Below are positions 7,579-16,305 of a stretch of 35,519 nucleotides of DNA, one piece after another. The stretch is taken from the NCBI GenBank assembly GCA_013297725.1, contig JAAFIB010000025.1, positions 1 to 35,519 on the forward strand. The letters run 5' to 3'. Positions within the stretch are counted from its first letter, which is position 1. The number at the start of each line of letters is the position of its first letter. The stretch comes from Sphingomonadales bacterium. Lineage in GTDB: Bacteria > Pseudomonadota > Alphaproteobacteria > Sphingomonadales > Sphingomonadaceae. The notes below the pieces were generated by a model. That model had not been told where the DNA came from. It was given only the letters and a program-made list of their open reading frames with translations, and made no database searches. The position numbers and the translations under genes were made by a program.

Positions 7579-9120
7579 GTGACACATCCGAAAATCTACG
7601 CCGCTGCGCATCCAGATAAAGCCGCCGTCATCATGGCCGGGTCGGGCGAGACGATCAGCTATGCCCAGCTTGATGCCAATTCGAACAGGGTCGCGCATCT
7701 GTTTCGGTCATTGGGGCTGGGGCATGGCGATACCGTTGCGATTTGTATGGAAAACCGCGCAGAGTTTTTCGATCTTTGCTGGGGCGCGCAGCGCAGCGGC
7801 ATTGTTTATGTCGCGATCAGCAACAGGCTGACAGCATCCGAGATCGATTATATCCTGGGCGATAGCGGCGCACAGATTTTGATCGCGTCGCTGTATTTGG
7901 GCGAGACGCTGGACCAGCTGCAAAGCCCTGTGAAGCGATATGTTGTTGGCGGCCAGAAAGCGGGCTGGACAGGGTTGGAGGCGGCGCTTGCCGATATGCC
8001 AGCAACGCCGGTGGCGGACGAGCGCGCCGGCACCGATATGCTGTATAGTTCAGGCACAACCGGACAGCCAAAGGGCGTACGCCTGCCGCTGCCTGCCGAC
8101 CCCGATATTGCCGCCGTCAGCCCGTTGGCGATGATTGCGGCGGCGGCGTTTACGTTTAGTGCGGATAGCATCTATCTGTCGCCTGCTCCGCTATATCACG
8201 CCGCTCCTTTGCGCTGGTGCATGTCGGTCCACCGGTTGGGTGGGACAGTGGTCGTGATGGAAAAATTCGACCCAGAGGCTGCATTGGCCGCCATCGAACA
8301 ATACGGTATCACAGACAGCCAATGGGTGCCGACGCATTTTGCCCGCATGCTGAAACTGCCCGAAGAGGTGCGGAATAAATACGACCATTCGACACTGAAA
8401 TGCGCGGTCCATGCCGCGGCTCCCTGCCCCGTTCCGATCAAACAAGCGATGATCGATTGGTGGGGGCCGGTGATCCGCGAATATTATGCAGGAACCGAGG
8501 GGAACGGTTTTACCTTTATCTCAAGCGAAGACTGGCTGGGCCATGTCGGTTCTGTTGGCCGCGCAATCAATGCGGTCATCCACATCTGTGATGAACAGGG
8601 CGAGGAAGTGCCCATCGGTGAGGAAGGCATCGTCTATTTCGAAAGCGAATCGCAGTTCAGCTATCATAATGATCCGGTGAAAACTGCCGAAAGCCGCCAT
8701 CCTAAACACTCCAATTGGTCGATGCTGGGCGATGTTGGCAAAGTCGATGCAGAGGGGTTCCTGTATCTGACCGACCGTAAAAGCTTTATGATCATTTCGG
8801 GTGGGGTGAACATCTATCCGCAAGAAATCGAGAACTTGCTGGTATCACATCCCAAGGTTGCTGACGCGGCAGTGATTGGTGCGCCTGACGATGATATGGG
8901 CGAAAAAGTCGTTGCGGTGGTTCAGCCGCTCGATTGGGCGATTGCGGGTGAGGAGCTTGCCGAAGAGTTGAAGGCCTATCTGCGTCCCAGCCTGTCTGGC
9001 GTAAAAATGCCGCGCCAGATCGATTTCCGGCAAGAGCTGCCGCGGCACGCCACGGGTAAGCTGTACAAACGCCTGTTGCGCGATGAATATTGGAGCAATC
9101 GCGACAGCAAAATCGTCTAA
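7579..9120 (+). CDS. Acyl-CoA synthetase (AMP-forming)
   Basis: A 513-residue ANL-superfamily enzyme that activates a carboxylic acid to its CoA thioester through an acyl-adenylate. It starts at GTG (7579) after GAGAGGAT. Core motifs run in order: YSSGTTGQPKG (P-loop, about residues 156-166), EYYAGTEG near residue 305, GDVGKVDAEGFLYLTDR near residue 390, SGGVNIYPQEIE after it, and the C-terminal catalytic lysine in ATGKLYKR near residue 495. Its gene lies between the crotonase and the P450, so it probably activates the acid made by P450 oxidation before beta-oxidation. Chain length and substrate class are not decidable. Confidence 0.92.
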   Translation: MTHPKIYAAAHPDKAAVIMAGSGETISYAQLDANSNRVAHLFRSLGLGHGDTVAICMENRAEFFDLCWGAQRSGIVYVAISNRLTASEIDYILGDSGAQILIASLYLGETLDQLQSPVKRYVVGGQKAGWTGLEAALADMPATPVADERAGTDMLYSSGTTGQPKGVRLPLPADPDIAAVSPLAMIAAAAFTFSADSIYLSPAPLYHAAPLRWCMSVHRLGGTVVVMEKFDPEAALAAIEQYGITDSQWVPTHFARMLKLPEEVRNKYDHSTLKCAVHAAAPCPVPIKQAMIDWWGPVIREYYAGTEGNGFTFISSEDWLGHVGSVGRAINAVIHICDEQGEEVPIGEEGIVYFESESQFSYHNDPVKTAESRHPKHSNWSMLGDVGKVDAEGFLYLTDRKSFMIISGGVNIYPQEIENLLVSHPKVADAAVIGAPDDDMGEKVVAVVQPLDWAIAGEELAEELKAYLRPSLSGVKMPRQIDFRQELPRHATGKLYKRLLRDEYWSNRDSKIV

Positions 9121-9132
9121 AAGGAAGCCGCT

Positions 9133-10422
9133 ATGAACGCACCCGTTGCCAGCGCAGAAACCGCACTCGCAGTGATTGATCCCAAATCCTATGCGGCGTG
9201 GGATCCTGTGCTTGACCTGTTTGATAGCATCCGCGCCGATACGCCGGTGCTGCGGATCGAAAGTCCGACCGGCGATCATGAGCCGTTCTGGTTAGTGACT
9301 CGGCATGATGATGTGATGCGGATCAGCAAGGATAATGTGACGTTTTTGAACGCACCACGGCCATCGGTGTTCACGAATAAAGCGGGCGAGGCATTGGCGC
9401 GTAGCATCACTGGCGGATCGCCCAATCTGGTGCAATCATTGGTCTCGCTCGACGCGCCAAAGCACCCAAAATTGCGGCGGTTGACGCAGGAATGGTTCAT
9501 GCCAAAAAACCTGCGGGTAATTGAGGCCGATATCCGGGCGCTGGCAAAACGCACGGTCGATAAGCTGATTGCCGCCGGGCCAGAGGCGGACTTTGTACCT
9601 TTGGTGTCTGCGCCTTATCCGCTGCATGTCGTGATGCAGATTTTGGGCGTGCCCGAAGAAGACGAACCGCGCATGCTGTTTTTGACGCAGCAGATGTTTG
9701 GCGGGCAGGACGAGGATTTGAACAAGTCAGGGATTGCGAACCTGTCGCCGGACCAGATTACCGAGATTGTGCTGGGCGCGGTTAAGGATTTTACCGCCTA
9801 TTTTGAATCATTGGCGGCCAAACGCCGCGCCAATCCGACCGAGGATGTCGCAACGATCTTGGCCAATGGCACTATCGACGGCGCGCCGCTCGATCCGCTT
9901 GATCTGGCGGGTTACTATATCATTATCGCGGCGGCTGGCCACGACACAACATCGGCGAGCACAGCGGGCGCGATGCTTGCGCTTGCACGCGACCCGGAAC
10001 AATTTGCCAAGGTAAAGGCTGACCGCAGTCTAGTTGCCGGGATTGTCGAGGAGGCAATCCGGTGGACCACACCTGTCCAGCATTTTATGCGCATGGCGAA
10101 TGATGATGTGGAGCTGAGCGGCGTCAAAATCGCAAAGGGAGACTGGTTGATGATCAACTATGTCGCCGCCAATCATGATCCGGCGCAGTTTGATAACCCG
10201 CGCAAATTTGATGCAACGCGAGACCATAACCGGCATTTGGCCTTTGGTGCAGGCGCGCATCAGTGTTTGGGCTTGCATCTGGCGCGGCTGGAAATGCGGA
10301 TCTTGTTTGAAGAACTGCTCGACCGGTTGGACAGCGTCGAATTGGCGGGTGAACCAAGGCGGGCAAGCTCGACTTTTGTGGGCGGGTTAAAGACTTTGCC
10401 GCTGCGGTTTAGTGCCAGTTGA
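9133..10422 (+). CDS. Cytochrome P450
   Basis: A 429-residue soluble bacterial P450 that uses O2 and two electrons to hydroxylate an organic substrate. The I-helix oxygen-activation motif is AAGHDTTSAS (residues 267-276, T272/T273), the K-helix ExxR is E307-A-I-R310, and the heme-binding loop is FGAGAHQCLGLHLARLE with Cys378 as ligand. The sequence style resembles the CYP108/124/125/142-like group that attacks terpenoid and sterol side chains, but I cannot assign a family without alignment. No ferredoxin or ferredoxin reductase gene is near, so redox partners must come from elsewhere. It is the last gene of the CoA operon. Confidence 0.93.
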   Translation: MNAPVASAETALAVIDPKSYAAWDPVLDLFDSIRADTPVLRIESPTGDHEPFWLVTRHDDVMRISKDNVTFLNAPRPSVFTNKAGEALARSITGGSPNLVQSLVSLDAPKHPKLRRLTQEWFMPKNLRVIEADIRALAKRTVDKLIAAGPEADFVPLVSAPYPLHVVMQILGVPEEDEPRMLFLTQQMFGGQDEDLNKSGIANLSPDQITEIVLGAVKDFTAYFESLAAKRRANPTEDVATILANGTIDGAPLDPLDLAGYYIIIAAAGHDTTSASTAGAMLALARDPEQFAKVKADRSLVAGIVEEAIRWTTPVQHFMRMANDDVELSGVKIAKGDWLMINYVAANHDPAQFDNPRKFDATRDHNRHLAFGAGAHQCLGLHLARLEMRILFEELLDRLDSVELAGEPRRASSTFVGGLKTLPLRFSAS

Positions 10423-10499
10423 TCGGCATTAGTCGAAGATATTCGGCGTCCTCTCGGTCAACACTTGTATGACGCGGTGAAAACGCGCAGATATCTCTC

Positions 10500-10721
10500 A
10501 TGGCTAATATAATCTCTTTCGTCTTCGGACTTATCGCTCTGGTTTTTGCCATTATCGGCTCAATCCCTTTCCTTGGCCTTTTGCTGTGGCCGGTGCTGTT
10601 GATCGCCGGAGTTGGCGCGGCGTTCGGCGCGGCATCAAGCAGTAATAGCGGCCGCAATTTCTGTCTGGTGGTTATGGGCCTGTGCGTCATCCGGCTGTGG
10701 CTGGGCGGCGGCATCTTCTGA
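10500..10721 (+). CDS. Small two-helix membrane protein
   Basis: A 73-residue, very hydrophobic protein with two predicted membrane helices (about residues 4-42, probably a hairpin, and 55-70) separated by a short Ser/Asn segment (ASSSNSGRN). No family is recognised. Its 3' end overlaps the presumed start region of the RarD-like transporter in another frame, which suggests translational coupling. It may be a real small membrane protein or an unusual leader; the codon pattern and clean hydrophobicity favour a real gene. Confidence 0.5.
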   Translation: MANIISFVFGLIALVFAIIGSIPFLGLLLWPVLLIAGVGAAFGAASSSNSGRNFCLVVMGLCVIRLWLGGGIF

Positions 10722-11629
10722 TCGATCCTGCTCCCAAACACACAAAACAAGCGCCGCTGGATCAGATTGGTCTGATCTCGGCGATTGCTGCCTATACGGC
10801 TTGGGGCTTTATGCCCGTTTTCTTTAAGCTGCTGGCAGAGGTGCCTGCGCTGGAAATCATTGCGCATCGCGTGATCTGGGCAGTGCCGTTGCTGATCCTG
10901 ATCCTGATTTTTCGGGGGCAGATGAGGGAGTATCGCGATGTGCTGGCGCGATGGATGCTGCTGCGTTGGATGTTGGCAAGTGCGATCCTGATCTCGGTAA
11001 ACTGGCTGATCTATGTGTGGGCGGTGAACAACGAACGCATTTTGGCGGCAAGCTTTGGCTATTATCTGAATCCATTGTTGAACATTTTGATGGGCACGAT
11101 CTTTCTGAAAGAAACGCTGAACCAAACGCAAAAGGTTGCGGTTGGTGTTGCGGCTCTTGGTGTTGCTGTGATGGGCGCGGGTGCGCTCGATAGCCTTTGG
11201 ATCAGCATCGCGTTGGCAGCGAGTTTTTGCGCTTATGGTCTGGTGCGCAAAATGGCCCCGGTCGGAGCTGTGCCGGGCCTTGCCATCGAAACTAGCCTGT
11301 TGTTGCCAGTGGCGATGGCGGCTGCATTCTGGTTTGCACTGCAAGGGCCGCATCCGGGATGGGGCGCGGATAGCGACACGACGTGGTTATTGGTGTTTGG
11401 CGGCGCAGTCACCGCGATCCCGTTGCTGCTGTTTGCAACAGCGGCGCGCCGGTTGGATTATACGACCATGGGCTTCATCCAGTATTTGGCCCCGACGCTA
11501 CAGTTTTTGTGCGGTGTGCTGTTATATGATGAGCCGCTGACGGCTGTTCATATCGCAAGCTTTGGCCTGATCTGGTTGGCACTGTCGATTTTCAGCGTTG
11601 ATGCGTTGCGGAGGATGAGGGCGGCTTAA
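10682..11629 (+). CDS. rarD: RarD-type EamA/DMT-superfamily permease
   Basis: A protein of up to 315 residues with about ten hydrophobic helices, of the drug/metabolite transporter superfamily. The N-terminal [30 protein letters not shown] and [19 protein letters not shown] are characteristic of RarD. It is predicted to export or import small metabolites, but RarD substrates are not established. No ATG lies near the expected start; GTG at 10682 or 10697 are the candidates, and both lie inside the preceding small gene. The stop codon overlaps that of the convergent pyrC. Confidence 0.88.
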   Translation: MRHPAVAGRRHLLIDPAPKHTKQAPLDQIGLISAIAAYTAWGFMPVFFKLLAEVPALEIIAHRVIWAVPLLILILIFRGQMREYRDVLARWMLLRWMLASAILISVNWLIYVWAVNNERILAASFGYYLNPLLNILMGTIFLKETLNQTQKVAVGVAALGVAVMGAGALDSLWISIALAASFCAYGLVRKMAPVGAVPGLAIETSLLLPVAMAAAFWFALQGPHPGWGADSDTTWLLVFGGAVTAIPLLLFATAARRLDYTTMGFIQYLAPTLQFLCGVLLYDEPLTAVHIASFGLIWLALSIFSVDALRRMRAA

Positions 11630-12663
11630 CCCTCAAACCGCCAGCCGAGTTCTTCCCCAGCATGAAACGGAACGACAGGGGTTCCGGCGCAATCGATGCT
11701 GTCGGGCACCATAAAGGCTGACTTACTTAGCGTTATGGTGTCTTCATTCACCGGCAGCCGGTAAAACGCTGGGCCGTGCAGTGAGGCAAAGCCTTCGAAC
11801 TTGTCGAGTGCGCCTTCTTCTTCAAACACCGCGACATAGCTTTCCAACGCATAAGGCGCATTGAAAATCCCGGCGCAACCACAGGCGGATTCCTTGGCGG
11901 AAACGGCATGGGGTGCGCTGTCGGTGCCGAGGAAAAACTTTGGATTGCCCGATGTTGCCGCGGTGCGCAGTGCCAACCGGTGTAGCTCGCGCTTAGCTAC
12001 GGGTAGGCAATAGGCATGCGGGCGGATGCCGCCTTGGAACATCGCGTTGCGGTTTATGTGCAAATGCTGCGGTGTTATGGTGGCGGCGACATTGGGGCCA
12101 GTGGCGGTGACAAAATCAACCGCGTCTTTGGTGGTGATGTGTTCAAAGACGATGCGCAAATTCGGGAAGTCGCGGACGACACCGTCTAGCGTGCGTTCGA
12201 TAAACACTTTTTCGCGATCAAAAATATCGACCGCGTGATCGGTGACTTCACCGTGGATCAACAGCGGCATGTCAACCGCCTGCATCCGCTCAAGTACGCC
12301 TTTGATATTGGACACATCGGTAACGCCATGCGCGCTGCCCGTGGTAGCGTGGGCGGGGTAAAGCTTAGCGGCGGTGAACACGCCTTCCTCAAATCCTTGT
12401 GCGATCTCATCAGGATCAAGTGTGTCGGTCAGGTAGCATGTGATCAGCGGTTCAAATTCTATCCCCGCTGGCACAGCCGCCAATATCCGGTCGCGATATG
12501 CCCGCCCCGCCGCAACGGTTGTCACCGGCGGTGATAGATTCGGCATCACAATCGCGCGCGCAAATTGCCGCGCGGTGTGGGCGACAACACCCTGCAAGAT
12601 CGCGCCATCGCGCAGGTGAACATGCCAGTCATCGGGGCGGCGGATCGTCAAGCTATCGGTCAT
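11626..12663 (-). CDS. pyrC: Dihydroorotase, class II
   Basis: A 345-residue zinc enzyme that converts carbamoyl-aspartate to dihydroorotate, the third step of pyrimidine synthesis. Metal ligands are visible: HVH at residues 14-16, the carboxylated Lys100 in TAAKLYPAH, His137 in LIHGEV, His175 in FEHITT and Asp248 in [17 protein letters not shown] matches the class II loop. The length is that of the E. coli PyrC class. It is divergent from ygfZ with 38 bp between starts, and convergent with the RarD gene with a 4-bp overlap. Confidence 0.96.
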   Translation of the reverse strand: MTDSLTIRRPDDWHVHLRDGAILQGVVAHTARQFARAIVMPNLSPPVTTVAAGRAYRDRILAAVPAGIEFEPLITCYLTDTLDPDEIAQGFEEGVFTAAKLYPAHATTGSAHGVTDVSNIKGVLERMQAVDMPLLIHGEVTDHAVDIFDREKVFIERTLDGVVRDFPNLRIVFEHITTKDAVDFVTATGPNVAATITPQHLHINRNAMFQGGIRPHAYCLPVAKRELHRLALRTAATSGNPKFFLGTDSAPHAVSAKESACGCAGIFNAPYALESYVAVFEEEGALDKFEGFASLHGPAFYRLPVNEDTITLSKSAFMVPDSIDCAGTPVVPFHAGEELGWRFEG

Positions 12664-12701
12664 GGCTTCCCTTTAGCCACCACGAACCCTATCTGTCACC
12701 T

Positions 12702-13460
12702 ATGTCTGCACCTCGTCTGTTCGATCGCTCCGTTATTCGCCTTTCCCCGACCGAGGAAGGAGAGGACGTGCGCGGCTTTTTACAAGGGCTGGTGACGCAA
12801 GATACTGCTGCAGAATTGCCGCTTTGGGCCGGACTGTTGAGCCCCCAAGGAAAGGCGCTGTTTGATTTCATCCTATGGGCGGATGACGCCGATGTTTTGA
12901 TCGACTGCGAGGCAGAACAAGCCGAGCCGCTTGTGCGGCGGCTGTCGATGTACCGGCTGCGGCGGAAAATCGCGATTGCGGTTGATCCCGCTCTTGGTGT
13001 GTTTTGGGCTATGGCGGCGGAGCAAGGTGTGGCTGACCCGCGCCTTCCGGAACTCGGCGTTCGCTGGATTGCACCTGTCGCCACCGATGATGCTGATATC
13101 AGCGCCTTTTACCGCAATCACCGGCTATCGCAGGGCGTGACCGAGGGTGTTACTGAACTGGGCAGTGATGCAACATTGTGGCTAGAGGCAAATGCGGCGG
13201 AGCTGAACGGCGTATCATTCACTAAGGGCTGTTATGTCGGCCAAGAAAATACCGCGCGGATGAATTGGCGGCAAAAGGTAAACCGGCGGTTGCGCGTGGT
13301 CCCGATTGCTGAGGCAGAGCCAAAAAGGCTGCGTATTGCTTATCCTGATTTGGGGGTGGCTGTTGTGCAAGCACGGGTTGAGGATGTGGCAAATGAGGCT
13401 TGGCCGCTTTGGCTTCGTTCAGCAATCAGCCAGCCTGATACAGCCAATGGCGACGCATGA
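12702..13460 (+). CDS. ygfZ: YgfZ/GcvT-like folate-binding Fe-S maintenance protein
   Basis: A 252-residue protein of the GcvT/YgfZ (IBA57) family, which assists assembly or repair of Fe-S clusters in a folate-dependent way. The diagnostic motif KGCYVGQE is at residues 175-182, with the functional cysteine Cys177. The N-terminal part (FLQGLVTQDT, SPQGKALFDFILW) matches the folate-binding fold. The frame extends upstream into pyrC antisense, but ATG at 12702 is the expected family start. It overlaps the next gene by ATGA. Confidence 0.92.
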   Translation: MSAPRLFDRSVIRLSPTEEGEDVRGFLQGLVTQDTAAELPLWAGLLSPQGKALFDFILWADDADVLIDCEAEQAEPLVRRLSMYRLRRKIAIAVDPALGVFWAMAAEQGVADPRLPELGVRWIAPVATDDADISAFYRNHRLSQGVTEGVTELGSDATLWLEANAAELNGVSFTKGCYVGQENTARMNWRQKVNRRLRVVPIAEAEPKRLRIAYPDLGVAVVQARVEDVANEAWPLWLRSAISQPDTANGDA

Positions 13461-13837
13461 TAATTGCACTATTCCTTGCCGCCGCGCCTGTTGTCGATGA
13501 TACGTACCGGCAAGAAAATTATGAAACGATGTTATCGTGCGCGGCATTCCATACCATCGAAGCCACGCGGGGTGAGGCCAGCGCCACGGAAGCGCAGCAA
13601 GCCGTAGCTTATGACTTTGCGGCATCCGCAGTCCGCTTTGCCCCCGATGGCAAAGTCGAAACCGCCAATGCAGATCTGGAAAAGATGCTGAGTGTTTTTC
13701 GCCAAAAGCTCGACACCGGTGACGTCCGCGCAATTGCAGAGGGCTGGACATCATTGGGAGGCGCATGCCGCAAACTTTATCCGGTGAGGGACGAGTTGGG
13801 TAAGGATAAAGATGTTGAGGCAGAAGCTTCGCGTTAG
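13457..13837 (+). CDS. Small secreted protein of unknown function
   Basis: A 126-residue protein with a short hydrophobic N-terminus (MIIALFLAAAPVV) that could be a signal peptide, then a charged alpha-helical domain. Two cysteines (MLSCAAFH and GGACRKLY) bracket the domain and might pair. No family is recognised. The start overlaps the ygfZ stop by ATGA, indicating translational coupling, although a periplasmic product would not be expected to share YgfZ's role. Confidence 0.65.
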   Translation: MIIALFLAAAPVVDDTYRQENYETMLSCAAFHTIEATRGEASATEAQQAVAYDFAASAVRFAPDGKVETANADLEKMLSVFRQKLDTGDVRAIAEGWTSLGGACRKLYPVRDELGKDKDVEAEASR

Positions 13838-13949
13838 CACCCTGCACCAAATCTGCACAACAACACCCCGCCCCCTGCACTACGCTCACCGCAGCCCCTC
13901 GACATAGCCATTCTATTCCCAAGCCATCATGGCAACGGGAGTATTAAAA

Positions 13950-15491
13950 ATGGATCATATCATCGGGCTGCGCGGGAGTTTTTGGCGCAAAGCTCTTTTT
14001 GCAGGGCTATTGGTCATCTTGGCCGATATTTTGCTTTTCGATGGCGAGGCTGGATCAGTGCTCGGCCTGTTTATGGCAGCATGGGCGGGGTTCAGTTTTG
14101 CTGCGCACCGGTCGGGTTGGCGCAATGTCTGGTCGCTAACTGCCTTTGGTTTGGCCACTGGCTTTGCCGCGGTGATGACCTATGACCCCAGCTTTCTGGG
14201 GTTTGTTATGTTCCTTGGCACGCTAACTGTCGCGGTGCTGCTTACCTATATAAAGGGCGTCGCTGACGGCTGGTATTGGTTCAAACGTCTAAGCTTTCAC
14301 GCGTTCGGCACATTGTTCGCACCGCTGTTCGATCTCAACCGCTTTGCAAAGGCGCGGCGTAGATCGGGGAATAAACGTTCAGTATCGCAGATGCTGACCA
14401 ACCTTGTTCTGCCAGCAATCGGAACGGTTTTGTTCTTATCTTTGTTTGCAATGGCGAACCCGATTATTTCGGGCTTTCTGGAAAAAATCCAGATCGGCAA
14501 TCTGAATGAGCATACTGTTGTACGCGTCCTTTTCTGGGGCTTTATCTTCGTTGCGGTTTGGTCAACACTGCGCCCGTTTCAACCTAAAATCCTGTTCAAT
14601 AAACTCGCGGAAACCGAACCCGGCCGGATGGCAGGGGTAACAGTCGCCTCGGTTACGTTATCGCTGATACTCTTCAACCTGCTGTTCGCGATCCAGAACG
14701 GCATGGACCTTTTGTATGTGTGGGGCGAAGTGGATGATTTCACGCTTGCCGAATATGCGCATCGCGGTGCCTATCCGTTGATCGCCACCGCATTGCTTGC
14801 CGGGCTGTTTGTGCTGTTGACCACGCATCCCCGTTCGGAAATGGCGGGCAACAAGCCTATACGCATGCTCATCATTATCTGGGTCGCGCAGAATCTGTTT
14901 CTTGTTGCGTCAACTGTTGAGCGCACTTTGCTGTATATCGAAAGCTATTCGCTGACCGAGTTGCGTATCTCAGCTTTGCTGTGGATGGGGCTGGTTGCGG
15001 TCGGACTGGTGCTTGTTACGTGGCGGATGCTGCGCGGGAATAGCCTTGCTTGGCTCGTGAACGGCAATGCGCTGGCCGCCTTTGCGGTGCTGTCGGCTTG
15101 CACAGTCGTTGATCTTGGTGCGACGGCTGCGACGTGGAATGTGCGCCATGCTCGAGAGGTGGGTGGTGAAGGGGTGCAGCTTGATCTGTGTTACCTGAAC
15201 CAGCTTGATGGATCATCGCTGACTGCGCTGGCCAGCCTTGAACATCAGCCAAAGATTGAGCCTGCATTCCGCCAACGGGTAATTCTGGTCCGCCAAGAGG
15301 TGCAGCAACGCATCGCCGTGCAGCAAAAGCAAAAGGGCGGCTGGGATTGGCGCGACGCGCAAAGGATGGACGCACTGAAAGGACAAAAGCTGAAGCGCCT
15401 TTCCATCCCAAAAGGCTTTTACGTCACCTGTGATGGCTATTTGCGACCAATGGGCGAGCGCTGGGAGGAGGAAACAGACTATGCCCGCTAA
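13950..15491 (+). CDS. DUF4173-type polytopic membrane protein
   Basis: A 513-residue protein with about twelve predicted membrane helices and a C-terminal hydrophilic tail of about 100 residues. The segments DLLYVWGEVDD and LAEYAHRGAYPLIATALL resemble the DUF4173 family (DUF4153-related). ATG at 13950 is preferred over 13929, because CGGGAG lies 9 bp before it. Function is unknown in the family. Downstream a response regulator and a histidine kinase follow with overlap, so this protein may be the target or an accessory sensor of the two-component system. Confidence 0.8.
   Translation: MDHIIGLRGSFWRKALFAGLLVILADILLFDGEAGSVLGLFMAAWAGFSFAAHRSGWRNVWSLTAFGLATGFAAVMTYDPSFLGFVMFLGTLTVAVLLTYIKGVADGWYWFKRLSFHAFGTLFAPLFDLNRFAKARRRSGNKRSVSQMLTNLVLPAIGTVLFLSLFAMANPIISGFLEKIQIGNLNEHTVVRVLFWGFIFVAVWSTLRPFQPKILFNKLAETEPGRMAGVTVASVTLSLILFNLLFAIQNGMDLLYVWGEVDDFTLAEYAHRGAYPLIATALLAGLFVLLTTHPRSEMAGNKPIRMLIIIWVAQNLFLVASTVERTLLYIESYSLTELRISALLWMGLVAVGLVLVTWRMLRGNSLAWLVNGNALAAFAVLSACTVVDLGATAATWNVRHAREVGGEGVQLDLCYLNQLDGSSLTALASLEHQPKIEPAFRQRVILVRQEVQQRIAVQQKQKGGWDWRDAQRMDALKGQKLKRLSIPKGFYVTCDGYLRPMGERWEEETDYAR
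15464..15483 (+). promoter_or_regulatory. Strong Shine-Dalgarno and ATG overlapping the DUF4173 stop
   Basis: GGGAGGAGG stands 9 nt before ATG 15481, which is in frame with the response regulator and overlaps the end of the DUF4173 gene. The family-typical start at 15598 has a much weaker site. This favours either a 39-residue N-terminal extension or a coupled start; sequence alone does not decide it. Confidence 0.5.
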
Positions 15492-15597
15492 TCTGGGAGG
15501 AGCAGAGCTTGTGCCGCTGGCTCCCATGACCTTTCGGTCGTGGGACCGCGAACCAAAAGCGATTGACGAAAGCCGGTTGCGCAGGGACAAGGTGGTC

Positions 15598-16305
15598 ATG
15601 GCCAAAACCGTTTTGATCGCTGACGACGACCCGCATATCCGGCAGGTGCTGGCCTTTGCGCTGGAAAAGGCAGGGATGGAAAGCCGCGGCGTTGAGGATG
15701 GCGAGGCTGCGCTGGCGGCCGTTGCACATCAACGCCCCGATCTGGTCATCCTCGATATCAACATGCCAAAGATGGACGGGCTGGAGGTGTGCCGCCGGTT
15801 ACGTAGCGAAAGCGATATCCCGATCCTGTTTTTATCATCGCGTGATGACGAGATTGACCGGGTTCTGGGCATCGAATTGGGCGCTGATGACTATGTCGTC
15901 AAACCCTTTTCCCCGCGTGAAGTGGTGGCGCGGGTGACGGCGATTTTGCGGCGGAGTGCGGGGAAGGGCGTTGCGACGCCTGCTGACTCTGTTGGATCAC
16001 TGGATCATAACGGACTTAGCCTCGACCTTGCAGGGTGGCGGGCTACATGGCGCGGCGTAGATGTGGCATTGACCGTGACCGAGTTTGGTATGTTGCGCGC
16101 GCTGGCGAGTGCGCCGGGCCGAGTGCTGAGCCGCGATATGCTGATCGATCAGCTTCATGGCCCGGGCTTTGCCGTGACGGATCGCACCATCGACAGCCAC
16201 ATCCGCAATCTGCGCGGCAAATTTGCCAAGGTCGGTTGCGACGACCTGATCGAGACGCGTGCAGGCCTTGGTTACAGCATCGGCAACTGCGGCGGGGCGG
16301 GATGA
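15598..16305 (+). CDS. OmpR/PhoB-family response regulator
   Basis: 235 residues from ATG 15598. The receiver domain (1-120) has the acidic cluster ADDD (Asp9-11), phosphoacceptor Asp53 in LVILDINMP, and Lys102 in VVKPFSP. The C-terminal winged helix (about 135-230) has LSRDMLIDQ and TIDSHIRNLRGKF, as in OmpR-type DNA-binding domains. An in-frame ATG at 15481 with a strong Shine-Dalgarno would add 39 residues (MPANLGGAELVPLAP...); the usual family length supports 15598. The stop overlaps the kinase start by ATGA. Target genes are unknown. Confidence 0.92.
   Translation: MAKTVLIADDDPHIRQVLAFALEKAGMESRGVEDGEAALAAVAHQRPDLVILDINMPKMDGLEVCRRLRSESDIPILFLSSRDDEIDRVLGIELGADDYVVKPFSPREVVARVTAILRRSAGKGVATPADSVGSLDHNGLSLDLAGWRATWRGVDVALTVTEFGMLRALASAPGRVLSRDMLIDQLHGPGFAVTDRTIDSHIRNLRGKFAKVGCDDLIETRAGLGYSIGNCGGAG

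Noticed and set aside
10409-11353. 314-residue minus-strand frame opposite the RarD-like gene
   Set aside because: It is Gln/His/Arg-rich shadow coding of a real membrane protein on the other strand.
12498-12701. N-terminal extension of ygfZ
   Set aside because: It runs antisense through the pyrC start and lacks family similarity; 12702 is the expected start.
16035-16301. N-terminal extension of the histidine kinase frame
   Set aside because: It lies entirely inside the response regulator gene; the ATG at 16302 overlapping its stop gives a normal kinase N-terminus.
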